In this document: positions 1 through 8,800 of the stretch, one piece after another
How positions within the stretch are numbered: position 1 is the stretch's first letter
Layout of the letters: the number at the start of each line of letters is the position of its first letter
Source of the DNA: Candidatus Aminicenans sakinawicola JGI OTU-1
Lineage (GTDB): Bacteria > Acidobacteriota > Aminicenantia > Aminicenantales > Aminicenantaceae
Assembly: GCA_000493965.1 (NCBI GenBank)
Contig: AWNV01000005.1
Coordinates: 49,641 to 113,640 of the forward strand
DNA: 64,000 bases
Direction: 5' to 3'
Program-made: the position numbers and the translations under genes
Notes under the pieces: model-generated
What the model saw: the letters and a program-made list of their open reading frames with translations, nothing else
Told to the model about the DNA's origin: nothing
Databases searched by the model: none

Positions 1-1
1 G

Positions 2-370
2 CTGGAAAAAACGGCAGCATTCGTAAATATGGATGGAGTGGGCTGCGGAGATAAATTGAGTGCTGCGGCTGCAGAGAATTATCCTGAATTCTGGGCATTC
101 TTAAAGAAAGCCAATGAAAAGTATATCCACCGGATAATTAATCCCAGGTATTTTTCCAATATTGCCAGGCCAAGACTCGATGCAGCCAGGTTCATGTGGA
201 AGGGGGTGCCAACGATATCCTTCGGGGCCTATGGGGCGCCATCTCCCTATCATCTTCCTTCGGACAACATTGACACTATAACCCCGGAAATTTTAGAAGA
301 TACGGCTCAGCTTATCTTTATGGCTGTTATAGATATGTCTGTTCAGGATTCTCTTGATTTCAGGAAATAA
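2..370 (+). CDS. M28-family zinc peptidase, C-terminal part (cut by window edge)
   Basis: The frame is open from base 2, so the gene starts before the window and only the last 122 codons are present. The visible part has the M28 core pattern: a hydrophobic strand leading into NMDGVG (the Asp region that normally ligands zinc), then KGVPTISFG followed by YHLPSDNIDTIT, where the His is the usual last metal ligand of M28 aminopeptidases. Family knowledge: these are co-catalytic zinc exopeptidases, usually secreted. The zinc ligands further upstream are outside the window, so activity cannot be judged. It runs toward the convergent M48 gene, with no clear terminator between them. Confidence 0.75.
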   Translation: MEKTAAFVNMDGVGCGDKLSAAAAENYPEFWAFLKKANEKYIHRIINPRYFSNIARPRLDAARFMWKGVPTISFGAYGAPSPYHLPSDNIDTITPEILEDTAQLIFMAVIDMSVQDSLDFRK

Positions 371-439
371 GGCAGGAGGTGAATCCGCGTTTCCTAAGAA
401 AATCGGAAAATATAGATGTTGAACGTGAAGACATGACAG

Positions 440-2161
440 CTAATGCTGTTCTATAAGTATCTGTAATATTTCCAGTTCGTCTGAGTCAAACCATATTTTG
501 TGGCATGATAGGCACTTGTCTACAGGAACTATATAATAGTAATTATACGGCCTGGGAATCATTTTTGTCCCGCAGTTAGGGCAGAAAATATTTGTGGTTT
601 TCCCCTGGTCTATTTTTTTCGTGCTGACAGGATTGAGCATGAACCTGTCTTTGAATTCTTGTGCTTTTTTTATCAGATAATCGGAAAACGCGATTTCTCT
701 TCTGGCGATAACACGATCCATTAGAACAGAATCTATGAGTTTCCCTTCGCATCGAGGGCAGATTTTTATAGCCACACCTTCATAAAAACTGTCTCTCATT
801 TGTATGCGGCAGCGGGGACAGCGGTTGTATTTAGCAGGATTTATGGGTTTTTTCTTTAATATATTGCGGAGGGCGTTGCGGATTTGCGGAAACTCCCGGG
901 CTTGGGCTTGAATGTCTTCCTGTGTGTTCTTTATCCTCATTAATGGAGTGAAAAACTTAAGGAACACTAATTCTTCGATAGAAAACGGTCCTTTCCATTG
1001 TCCTTTGGGATTTCTAATCAGCCAGATTTTCCCTTCTTTGTCAGAGGATTCTTCGGCTGTTGGGCTTATTTGGGTTTTCTTCCGCAGCAGTTCTTCATGG
1101 GAAACAATAACATCCCTTGCTTTTTCTTTCTTCTTTTGGATTTCCCAGACTTCTTCGATTATTTTTGCAGGTATTGTGGGAACCATATCTGCAAGAAGTT
1201 TGATCCTTTTCATAAGGGGAGGGTGGGAGTTGAAAATTCTGCTGAAAAATCCGTCGAAGTCCCCTCTTGATTCAGGCGGTACAATAAACAGAGGGCTGTA
1301 CGTAAGGTTGAAGTCTCCAACGAAAGAATTTTTAACATGCGCCTTGTATATCGCCCGTGCAAGAGCCCTTGGGTTCCGGCTGAGTTCCACAGCGGCAGAA
1401 TCAGCAAGAATTTCTCTCTGCCTGCTGATAAGGGTGCTGAGTATGTGCATGACGACTGCAGAAACTGAAAGGGCAAGATAAACCAGCAGGGGTCCACCTT
1501 GGGCGGCCTGCTGATTTTGATACGCTTTTCCTTGCGGCTGTGTTTCAGGTTCTATAGCTTCCCTGAGGCGTTCGAAAAAATTTGCAAGGGAACACACAAG
1601 GGTAATGTAGAAAGTATCTCCTCTGATAATATGAGCTAATTCGTGTGCAATCACGGCTTCGAGTTCGTCTCGTGTAAATTCTGCAAGCAGGCCTTCTGTC
1701 ACGATAATACTTGGAGTTTTATCCTCTTCTATTAGAGCCATGGAGTTAATGGCAAATGATGGAATGATATAAGGCTTAACGAAAGGCAGCCCGCTTGCAA
1801 TTCTGATTTCTTCCACGGTGTTTGAAAACCGTTTATGATACCGGTCGTTGGAATCCGGAGGTTCTGCCTGCATGCGTCTCCGAATGAATTTGGCTCCGAA
1901 TTTTCTTGCGTCATAAAAATGGAAGACAGCAATAAGAATCGACACAGCAGAAATTATCATAAGAATCGTTGTTAGAGACTCTCCTGAAGGGAAAGAAATT
2001 CCCGGCAAAAAGAATCCAAGGCTTATGACAAAGACAAATGAAACAAACCCGATAGCAAATAAATAAAAGACTATTAAGAGGAGGAAAAGAAATAGGCTTT
2101 TTATCCATTGTCTGCGCTGGATTTCATAAAAGTCGCGGCTGAATTTTTGTCTTTCTGTCAT
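440..2161 (-). CDS. M48 (HtpX-like) membrane metallopeptidase with GYF-like and zinc-ribbon C-terminus
   Basis: 573 residues. Two membrane segments lie at about 22-52 and 63-82. The zinc motif HELAH is at 173-177 (His173, Glu174, His177), and the third ligand is probably Glu250 in REILADSAAVE, as in the M48 family. A further hydrophobic stretch lies at 224-245. The C-terminal third is unusual: residues about 379-411 (WLIRN..GQWKGPFSIEEL) look like a GYF_2-type domain, followed by cysteine pairs C448/C451, C468/C471, C527/C530 and C550/C553 that resemble TFIIB-type zinc ribbons. HtpX-like enzymes act in membrane protein quality control; the extra domains may bind partners (inference). Standalone gene, convergent with the upstream M28 gene. 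Confidence 0.88.
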   Translation of the reverse strand: MTERQKFSRDFYEIQRRQWIKSLFLFLLLIVFYLFAIGFVSFVFVISLGFFLPGISFPSGESLTTILMIISAVSILIAVFHFYDARKFGAKFIRRRMQAEPPDSNDRYHKRFSNTVEEIRIASGLPFVKPYIIPSFAINSMALIEEDKTPSIIVTEGLLAEFTRDELEAVIAHELAHIIRGDTFYITLVCSLANFFERLREAIEPETQPQGKAYQNQQAAQGGPLLVYLALSVSAVVMHILSTLISRQREILADSAAVELSRNPRALARAIYKAHVKNSFVGDFNLTYSPLFIVPPESRGDFDGFFSRIFNSHPPLMKRIKLLADMVPTIPAKIIEEVWEIQKKKEKARDVIVSHEELLRKKTQISPTAEESSDKEGKIWLIRNPKGQWKGPFSIEELVFLKFFTPLMRIKNTQEDIQAQAREFPQIRNALRNILKKKPINPAKYNRCPRCRIQMRDSFYEGVAIKICPRCEGKLIDSVLMDRVIARREIAFSDYLIKKAQEFKDRFMLNPVSTKKIDQGKTTNIFCPNCGTKMIPRPYNYYYIVPVDKCLSCHKIWFDSDELEILQILIEQH

Positions 2162-2400
2162 GTTTTATTCTGTACTACCTATATTTCTCAGTGCATGCGT
2201 ATATTATAAGAAAAAAATTCAATATACAAACACATCTAGCATTTGGGAGCTCTTGGCCTTCATGTAATTGATTTCAAATTTTTGCTGTGTTATAAGCTTT
2301 CTTTTAGAGGAATATGTGGGAATTAATAAGGTATTCATATTTAGACTTATGCAGATTTTCTCAATAAAAAGCTATAAACATGTTATGAGGAGGAATTTAA

Positions 2401-3342
2401 ATGCATAAAAAAGTAAGCCTTCGATTTATACTTGCCGCTTTTTTATGTTTGGTAATTTTACACATTGGTCTTACCGCTGAAAGTGAACAGAAAAAAGCAA
2501 TGACATTCCAGGATGTCATGAAGTTTAAAGAAATCCACAGCCCGGTAATTTCTGAAGACGGAGCATGGTTGGCATATAGTGCTCAGCCGGACAGGGGTGA
2601 TGGAGAGGTACAAGTACAATGCATAAAAACAGGGAAAGTTTTTGCAGTCGAGAGAGGAAGCAAGCCTGTTATCTCGAAAGATTCCTGCTGGGTGGTAATG
2701 AATATTAAACCTGAAACCGTAGAACTTGAAAAGTCCGGGACAAAAAAGCCCAAACAGGGAATGGCCATTCTTGAAACTAAGACAGGAAAGATCAAGCAGT
2801 TCGAGAAGGTAGAACGATTTGCACTATCCAATGATTCGAAGTGGCTGGCTTTTTGCCATTTCAAAGAAGAAAAAGCGGATAAAGAAAAATCGGAAAAAGA
2901 AGCCGGAGAAAAACCTGAATCGGCAAAAGAAAACAAAAAAGCGGAAGAGGAAGAAGTTGACCTATTTAGTTTTGATAGAATTCTTGCGAAAAAGGAAGAT
3001 GTTTTGATTTATACAAGGGAAAGTTATGATGAATTTTCTGAACTCTATATTGAAAATTCCCCTGTATTTTTTGCCACCCGCATTCAGACTCCTCTGCTCA
3101 TCATGTTTGGCGATAATGACGGGGCTGTTCCCTGGTACCAGGGGATTGAACTTTACCTGGCGATGCGGCGGTTGGGAAAGGACTGCATATTCCTTCAGTA
3201 CCGTGGGGAGCCTCACCACCTACAGAAATATCCCAACAAACTGGATTATTCAATCAGGATGAAAGAATATTTTGACCATTATCTGAAGGGCAAACCTGCT
3301 CCTGAGTGGATTAAAAAGGGAGTTCCTTATAGAGGGAAATAG
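2401..3342 (+). CDS. S9 prolyl-oligopeptidase family protein with large internal deletion
   Basis: 313 residues, with a good Shine-Dalgarno (GAGGAGG) and a signal peptide (residues 1-25). Residues about 30-205 match the N-terminal beta-propeller region of secreted S9 peptidases, with a charged Lys/Glu-rich insert. At about residue 210 (base ~3035-3065) the sequence jumps directly to the end of the alpha/beta-hydrolase domain: TPLLIMFGDNDGAVPW contains the catalytic Asp region and EPHHL the catalytic His. The nucleophile elbow (GxSxGG) and most of the propeller are absent, whereas full-length relatives are roughly 800-950 residues. The frame is intact, so a protein may be made, but it lacks the catalytic Ser and should not be a peptidase. 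It is best read as an in-frame deletion remnant. Confidence 0.8.
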   Translation: MHKKVSLRFILAAFLCLVILHIGLTAESEQKKAMTFQDVMKFKEIHSPVISEDGAWLAYSAQPDRGDGEVQVQCIKTGKVFAVERGSKPVISKDSCWVVMNIKPETVELEKSGTKKPKQGMAILETKTGKIKQFEKVERFALSNDSKWLAFCHFKEEKADKEKSEKEAGEKPESAKENKKAEEEEVDLFSFDRILAKKEDVLIYTRESYDEFSELYIENSPVFFATRIQTPLLIMFGDNDGAVPWYQGIELYLAMRRLGKDCIFLQYRGEPHHLQKYPNKLDYSIRMKEYFDHYLKGKPAPEWIKKGVPYRGK

Positions 3343-3405
3343 ATAAATAATAAGTCTCAATAGCGGTAAATTACACATTTCTTATATCCTTTTTAAGGAG
3401 GCGTT

Positions 3406-5937
3406 ATGAAGAGAATAAAAATCTCATGTTTTGTCTTATCAATGTTTTTTTTAGTCCATATTGTCTCATCACAAGTCCCAAATTCAGAAGACACGTTAGG
3501 TTTCAAGGTTGGAAGTGATAAAAAACTTGCAGATATGCATCAGATCATTGACTATTTCATGAAACTGGATAAGGCCAGCAGCAGGGTTGTGGTCAGGGAA
3601 GTGGGAAAGACGACAATGGACAATCCTTTTATAGTGGCAATCATAACTTCTGAGAAAAACCATGAAAATCTGGGAAAATACCGTGAATTCCAGCAGAGGC
3701 TTGCGGATCCCCGCAAAATTACGGATGAAGATGCCCATAAAATAATCTCTGAAGGCAAAGCCATTGTGATGGTAAATTGTTCCATCCATGCATCTGAAAT
3801 AGGAGCCTCTCAGATGTCTATGGAGCTGGCCTATGACCTTGCCGCAAAAAACGACGTGAAGACAAAAGATATTCTTGATAATGTCATACTCCTATTGCTC
3901 CCTATGCACAATCCTGATGGAATCCAGATGGTCGTGGATTGGTACAGGAAGAACTTAGGGACAAAGTATGAAGGATGCCAAATGCCCTGGCTTTATCATA
4001 AATATGTGGGGCATGACAATAACAGAGATTGGTATGTGTTTACCCAGGTAGAGTCACGCCTCACGCTGAATGTCCATAATGCATGGCATCCATTTATCAT
4101 TGTGGACATGCACCAGATGGGGAACCGCGGCGCAAGGTTATTTGTGCCTCCTTATGTGGACCCATATGAACCGAATATTGACCCGATAATCAGGCAGCAG
4201 GTGGCGGTGATGGGAACATTTATTGCTTCGGAATTAACTGCGCAGGGAAAGGGTGGTGTAATGCACAGCAGTGGGTTTGATGCCTGGACGCCGGCAAGGG
4301 CTTACCACCATTATCATGGAGGAATCCGCATCCTGACAGAAGCGGCAAGCGTGAAGATGGCTACTCCTATTACTGTTGAGTTTGAAAATCTGTCTCTGTC
4401 AGCAAGAGAACCTTCGGTGAAAATGCCTATGCCGTGGAAAGGTGGAAAATGGACTCTGAGAGATATCTTGGATTATGATTATTCAGCAGTAATGGCTGCA
4501 CTGACTAATGCAGCCAGATTAAGAGAAAATTGGATAAGGAATTTTTATAGAGTCCAAAAGAAAGCAGTTGCTGCGAATAAGACTCCTTATGCCTTTGTTA
4601 TTCCCGCACAACAAAGAGACCTGTCAACAGCAGTAAAAATGATGAATGTCTTAAAGTTGGGCGGTGTTGAAATACACCAGGCCAAAGGATCTTTTGTAGC
4701 TGACGGCTATACCTATCCTGCAGGAACTTATATTGTTTATATGGCTCAGCCTTTTGGAGGTTTTGCAAAGACTTTGCTTGAAAGACAGGTTTATCCTGAA
4801 ATAAGGGAATATGCAGGAGGCCCGCTCAAGACCCCTTATGATGTAGTGGGACACACACTGCCTCTTCTTATGGGAGTTGATGTGATTCAGATTGAGAAAC
4901 CTTGTGAAGTAAAGGCTGTCCTGCTTAAGAAAATCGATAAGCCGGCAGGGAAAGTTAAGATAAAGGATAAAGCTGTTTGTTATATATGGGGGCATGCTAC
5001 AAATGACGATATTGTGGCTTTGAACAGACTGTTGAAAAGAGACTACAGGGTTTTATGGAGTGCAGGGGAATTTGAGACAGGCGGTGAATTTTATGCTCCT
5101 GGGACAATGATTGTCATGCAGAAACCTGGACTTGAAAAATATTTAAAGGCCATTGCTAAAGATTTATACGTTCATTTTGAGGGATTAAAGGAAAAGCCTG
5201 TAGCAAAAGCTTACGTATTGAAACTGCCCAGGCTCGGCCTTTATAAGAGCTGGTCAGCATCTATGGATGAAGGCTGGACCAGGTGGGTTCTGGAGCAGTA
5301 TGAATTTGCATATAAAAATGTTTTTAACAGGGATATAAGAAATGGAAATCTTGGAAAGGATTTCGATGTCATCCTGTTGCCTGATATCAGGGAAGATACT
5401 ATTGTAAATGGGATATCTGAAAAATCTATTCCCGTGGAATATTCTGGTGGAATCGGCGAAATTGGAGTGAAAAATATCAGGGAATTTATTGAACAAGGTG
5501 GGGCATTGATTGCACTAAATTCTGCTTCTGGATTTTGTATCAAGCGTTTTAATCTGGGGGTTGCAAACAATGTAGAAAGAGTCAGCAGAAAAGAGTTTTT
5601 TGTGCCTGGCTCCCTGCTTAGGATTTTAAATGACCCAACACATCCCATTGCTTTTGGCTATAAAAGGGATGCTGCGATTTTCTTTCGGAGAAGCCCTGTT
5701 TTTAAAGCTAATGAAGGAACTAGTGTTGTCCGATACCCTGCTAATAGCCTTCTCAGCGGCTGGATGAATGGCGAAGAATATTTGAGAGGCAATAGTGCGA
5801 TTGTTGATGTTTCTTTTGAGAAAGGAAACATAATACTCATTGGATTTCCAGCCCAGTATAGAGGCCAGTCGCATGGTTCGTTCAGGTATCTTTTTAACTC
5901 AATCTTCTATGGGGCTGCTGAGTCTGGCGAGATATAA
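3406..5937 (+). CDS. Secreted M14-family zinc carboxypeptidase
   Basis: 843 residues, preceded by AAGGAGG seven bases before ATG. The signal peptide spans residues 1-22. The M14 zinc set is visible: H128-A-S-E131, then His236 in DMHQMG. The NNRDW motif (205-209) matches the substrate-binding Asn/Arg region, and Glu312 in RILTEAAS is the likely catalytic Glu. The ~480 residues after the catalytic domain fit the long C-terminal extension of bacterial M14 proteins of this type, which includes a glutamine-amidotransferase-like fold in some members. Role: probably periplasmic or extracellular peptide trimming. It follows the damaged S9 gene by 63 bases and may share its transcript. Confidence 0.88.
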   Translation: MKRIKISCFVLSMFFLVHIVSSQVPNSEDTLGFKVGSDKKLADMHQIIDYFMKLDKASSRVVVREVGKTTMDNPFIVAIITSEKNHENLGKYREFQQRLADPRKITDEDAHKIISEGKAIVMVNCSIHASEIGASQMSMELAYDLAAKNDVKTKDILDNVILLLLPMHNPDGIQMVVDWYRKNLGTKYEGCQMPWLYHKYVGHDNNRDWYVFTQVESRLTLNVHNAWHPFIIVDMHQMGNRGARLFVPPYVDPYEPNIDPIIRQQVAVMGTFIASELTAQGKGGVMHSSGFDAWTPARAYHHYHGGIRILTEAASVKMATPITVEFENLSLSAREPSVKMPMPWKGGKWTLRDILDYDYSAVMAALTNAARLRENWIRNFYRVQKKAVAANKTPYAFVIPAQQRDLSTAVKMMNVLKLGGVEIHQAKGSFVADGYTYPAGTYIVYMAQPFGGFAKTLLERQVYPEIREYAGGPLKTPYDVVGHTLPLLMGVDVIQIEKPCEVKAVLLKKIDKPAGKVKIKDKAVCYIWGHATNDDIVALNRLLKRDYRVLWSAGEFETGGEFYAPGTMIVMQKPGLEKYLKAIAKDLYVHFEGLKEKPVAKAYVLKLPRLGLYKSWSASMDEGWTRWVLEQYEFAYKNVFNRDIRNGNLGKDFDVILLPDIREDTIVNGISEKSIPVEYSGGIGEIGVKNIREFIEQGGALIALNSASGFCIKRFNLGVANNVERVSRKEFFVPGSLLRILNDPTHPIAFGYKRDAAIFFRRSPVFKANEGTSVVRYPANSLLSGWMNGEEYLRGNSAIVDVSFEKGNIILIGFPAQYRGQSHGSFRYLFNSIFYGAAESGEI

Positions 5938-5957
5938 AAAATATTACCATGTGCCTT

Positions 5958-5985
5958 TTGGATGTTGTGATTTCTTTGATATAAT
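5958..5985 (+). promoter_or_regulatory. Possible sigma70-type promoter giving a leaderless mRNA
   Basis: A perfect TATAAT lies at 5980-5985 with a weak -35 (TTGGAT, 5958-5963) 16 bases upstream. The ATG of the following lipid kinase gene begins only 7 bases after the -10 box, and no Shine-Dalgarno is present. Transcription would start at or next to the ATG. Confidence 0.45.
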
Positions 5986-5992
5986 AAAAAAA

Positions 5993-6916
5993 ATGGAAAC
6001 TGTTGCAGTATTGTTTAATCCTTCGTCCGGAAGAGGGAAGTCATTAAGGCGCCTTGAGAAGGTCGAGAATTACTTCAAGAAAAATACGATACATTACCGG
6101 CTTTTTATTACAAAGAGTGAAGAGCATCTGAGGCAGTTGGCCCGGAAGGCCGCAAATGAATTCCAAATTATCGTAGGAGTCGGGGGGGATACAACCATGA
6201 ACCTGATCGCTACAGAAATGCTGCATTTGAAATCTGATTCTATTCTTGGAATGATAGCCACTGGGTCTGCTAATGATATAATCCAGGGGATTGGCTGTCA
6301 TGATATGGAATCTCAAGTGCGGGCGGTTAAAACCGGGAGATTTAAAAAAGTTGATGTAGGCCAGATAGAAATCGAGGGATTATCCAGCCCCGTTACATTC
6401 CTCGGATCCATGAGCCTGGGACTTGGGGTGACAGTTAATCGTTATGTTAAGGAAATATTCACTCATCATTCTATGTGGAGAAACTACGGCTTGACGAGTC
6501 AAATAATCACAGGTATTTTTTCGATAGGAAAATCGTTTGCCCGGAAAGATGTCCCTTGCAGAGTGATGCTCAAGACAAGCAAGTTTCAAAGTCAGGTCAA
6601 TTTTTCACTGATTGTATTTGCAAATGTTCCGTGTTATGCCAGCGGGTTGAAACTGACACCTAATGCTTCGCCATTCAACGGAAAGTTGGAATGCTGTGTT
6701 ATCAATTCAATCTCCACTATACATTCTATAGTTATTTGTACTCAGGTAAATATGGGCAGACATCCGAGGAGGGACGAAGTTAAAATATTTACTGATACCA
6801 ATTTCGAGGTCATACCGGAAGAAAAAATCGATATTCAGTATGATGGCAAAGTCATTGAGGGGGTCAGAAAATTTAAAGTTTCTATCCTTCCTGCTGCCTT
6901 GAATGTATTTGTGTAA
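5993..6916 (+). CDS. Diacylglycerol / long-chain-base kinase family protein (YegS/DagK-like)
   Basis: 307 residues from the ATG at 5993. An upstream in-frame start at 5840 would overlap the M14 gene by about 100 bases and adds residues unlike the family, so 5993 is preferred. The opening VAVLFNPSSGRG and the nucleotide-binding GVGGDTTMNLIATEM (the family GGDGT motif with one change) define the DAGK catalytic domain; the C-terminal half is the beta-rich domain of YegS and DgkB. Family role: ATP-dependent phosphorylation of a lipid hydroxyl (diacylglycerol, sphingoid base or similar). The substrate cannot be told from sequence. A sphingoid substrate is possible given the SPT-like gene at 36.5 kb. 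TATAAT lies 7 bases before the start codon. Confidence 0.82.
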   Translation: METVAVLFNPSSGRGKSLRRLEKVENYFKKNTIHYRLFITKSEEHLRQLARKAANEFQIIVGVGGDTTMNLIATEMLHLKSDSILGMIATGSANDIIQGIGCHDMESQVRAVKTGRFKKVDVGQIEIEGLSSPVTFLGSMSLGLGVTVNRYVKEIFTHHSMWRNYGLTSQIITGIFSIGKSFARKDVPCRVMLKTSKFQSQVNFSLIVFANVPCYASGLKLTPNASPFNGKLECCVINSISTIHSIVICTQVNMGRHPRRDEVKIFTDTNFEVIPEEKIDIQYDGKVIEGVRKFKVSILPAALNVFV

Positions 6917-6926
6917 CCTCGGCTTG

Positions 6927-6939
6927 TGAATGATCCAGG
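6927..6939 (+). repeat. Degenerate TGAATAATCCAGG box
   Basis: TGAATGATCCAGG lies between the lipid kinase and the flavoredoxin gene. It differs at one base from the box found many times in this window. Confidence 0.45.
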
Positions 6940-6984
6940 ATAGGTTTTGTATGAAGACTCAATTTGGAATACAGGAGAATGCCC

Positions 6985-7557
6985 ATGAAAAAATCTTTAG
7001 GTGCAAAGGCGATCGTTTATCCTGCTCCGGCTTTTGTTGTCGGAACCTATGACAGGAAAGGAAAGCCAAATGTAATGACAGTTGCCTGGGGAGGGATGTG
7101 CTCTTCAAAGCCTCCGTGCATTGCGATCTCCTTGAGGAAAGAGAGATATTCTTACAGAAATATCCTGGAGCGGAGAGCTTTTACTATTAACATTCCTTCT
7201 GAAAACTATGTTAAGGAGGCTGACTATTTTGGGATTTTTTCAGGCAGAGACAGAGATAAATTTTCTGCCGCCGGGCTTAAGCCTGTAAGAAGTGAGTTTG
7301 TAGATGCACCTTATGTTGAAGAATTTCCTTGTATCATCGAGTGCAAGTTAGTTAAAACTGTTGAAATTGGACTTCATACTCAATTTATTGGTGAAATCGT
7401 TGATGTGAAAGCCGATGCCTCTGTTCTTGGAGAAGATGGAAATCCTGATATCGCAAAACTAAAGCCAGTAATTTATGTGCCGGAAACCCGCATATATCAT
7501 GGAATTGGTTCCTTTCTTGGCAAAGCTTTTTCTTTGGGGTCCGGATTGGAGAATTAA
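6985..7557 (+). CDS. Flavoredoxin / flavin reductase-like FMN-binding protein
   Basis: 190 residues. The ATG at 6985 has AGGAG seven bases upstream; the alternative start at 6964 lacks one. The sequence has the FMN-binding split-barrel pattern of flavoredoxin and flavin-reductase-like proteins: the N-terminal [25 protein letters not shown], the [18 protein letters not shown] block and the central [10 protein letters not shown]. Length fits the family (about 190). Likely role: FMN-dependent electron transfer or flavin reduction in the cytoplasm; the partner is not indicated by neighbours. Confidence 0.85.
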   Translation: MKKSLGAKAIVYPAPAFVVGTYDRKGKPNVMTVAWGGMCSSKPPCIAISLRKERYSYRNILERRAFTINIPSENYVKEADYFGIFSGRDRDKFSAAGLKPVRSEFVDAPYVEEFPCIIECKLVKTVEIGLHTQFIGEIVDVKADASVLGEDGNPDIAKLKPVIYVPETRIYHGIGSFLGKAFSLGSGLEN

Positions 7558-7581
7558 ATAATGAATTCAGGAGGAGGAAAC

Positions 7582-7659
7582 ATGAAAAAAATATGTTTAG
7601 TAATTGTAAAGGACAGCAAGGCAGATCGTGACGGAACCGACACACTGAAAAAACGTTGA
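7582..7659 (+). CDS. Small 25-residue ORF with strong ribosome site, possibly a gene remnant
   Basis: ATG at 7582 is preceded by GGAGGAGG, one of the best Shine-Dalgarno sequences in the window. The 25 codons begin MKKICLVIVKDSK and stop at TGA 7657-7659. The hydrophobic start followed by a charged tail looks like the beginning of a longer protein whose remainder has been lost, and the following 135 bases show no continuation that I recognise. It could be a leader peptide for the DUF4097-like gene downstream or a truncated gene. Confidence 0.35.
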   Translation: MKKICLVIVKDSKADRDGTDTLKKR

Positions 7660-7806
7660 GATTTTGCAATTTAGTGACAAGAGCGTAGAGTCAAAATAGC
7701 ACTCGATATATTTAGGATTTCTGTTTTTAGGGAACTTTTTCTTATTGTAAGCGTATATATTAGTGAGATAGGAATATAGGTCTATTTTTAAGATTTGGAG
7801 GAATTC

Positions 7807-8628
7807 ATGAAAACTAAAATCTTGTTCACAATCTTGTTTTTTCTGTGTTTGACGTTTTCGTATTCTCATCAGGATGTAAAAAATCTGACTCTGCCTGCCG
7901 GTGGAATTGACAAGTTGGAGATAGACTGTGGAGCCGGATTTTTAAAGGTAAATGGGATTAAAGAAGGAATTGGAAATATTGAAGTTGAGGCTGAAATTGT
8001 ACTCAGAGGAATGAGTCAAAGTAGGGCAGAAGATTTTATAAAGAGAAATGTTAAACTTTCTCTAAAGAAAGTGGGAAGCAAAGCTGTTTTAATCAGTAAA
8101 TTTGACAACTCCGTTTCTTCTATTTTCTCTTTTAGGGAAAAGCTCATCAATCTTAACGTAAAGATGCCGGAAGTAATGCATTTAAATATCGATGACGGTT
8201 CTGGTTTTATAACTGTTGATAACATAAATGGAGCAATGGTTGTTGATGATGGATCGGGCGAGATGCACATCGAAAATATAACAGGCAATCTGGATATTGA
8301 CGACGGTTCCGGTGAAATCAATGTCTCTAATGTGGAAGGCAATTTGAACATTGACGACGGCTCAGGCGAAATCATTGTTTCTAATGTAGCAGGAGATATG
8401 GTCGTTGATGACAGTTCTGGGGATATTGACTTCGAAGATATTCGCGGTTCAATTTCGATAGATGATAATTCCGGATCGATAGACATAAGAGATGTCCTGG
8501 GTGATGTGACCATAATCGACGGATCAGGCTCCATAAGAGTCAACGGTGTTGAGAAAGACGTTATAATTAAAAGAGATGGAAGCGGCAGCGTAAACATATC
8601 AAATGTAAAAGGAAGAGTAGTCAAATAA
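7807..8628 (+). CDS. Secreted DUF4097-like repeat protein (DGSG beta-repeats)
   Basis: 273 residues. The ATG at 7807 has GGAGGA upstream; the TTG at 7795 is inside that ribosome site and is not preferred. A signal peptide covers residues 1-19. From about residue 130 to the end the protein consists of roughly 19-20-residue repeats, each carrying a DDGSG-type turn (DDGSGE, DDSSGD, DDNSGS, IDGSGS, RDGSGS). This is the pattern of the DUF4097/DUF2807 beta-solenoid family, whose members are exported or surface proteins of unknown function. The 3' part of this gene is present again at 11880-12166. The intact copy is the left edge of the restriction-modification island. Confidence 0.75.
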   Translation: MKTKILFTILFFLCLTFSYSHQDVKNLTLPAGGIDKLEIDCGAGFLKVNGIKEGIGNIEVEAEIVLRGMSQSRAEDFIKRNVKLSLKKVGSKAVLISKFDNSVSSIFSFREKLINLNVKMPEVMHLNIDDGSGFITVDNINGAMVVDDGSGEMHIENITGNLDIDDGSGEINVSNVEGNLNIDDGSGEIIVSNVAGDMVVDDSSGDIDFEDIRGSISIDDNSGSIDIRDVLGDVTIIDGSGSIRVNGVEKDVIIKRDGSGSVNISNVKGRVVK

Positions 8629-8800
8629 GAGCAAATTTAAGCTAAAAATTTTCCATTTCATAATCTCAGCCTAAAAAAATTATAAGAAAGCCTGCAGTAT
8701 TATATAAAGAGCGATTAAGATATTTTTGCCTTGGCTGCAGTGAGTTCCTTAGTCTTTGCCTAATTAAGTCCCCACGATAATCTAAATTCAAGGGATTATA

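Noticed and set aside
912..1481. 189-codon frame antisense to the M48 gene
   Set aside because: Shadow of conserved coding sequence; no ribosome site.
5840..5992. Longer start for the lipid kinase gene
   Set aside because: It would overlap the M14 gene, and the added residues do not resemble the family. ATG 5993 begins exactly where family similarity starts.
8016..8624. 202-codon open frame antisense to the DUF4097-like gene
   Set aside because: It is the mirror of the DGSG repeats, Ser/Pro/Ile-rich, and has no ribosome site. The sense frame has a signal peptide and family pattern.
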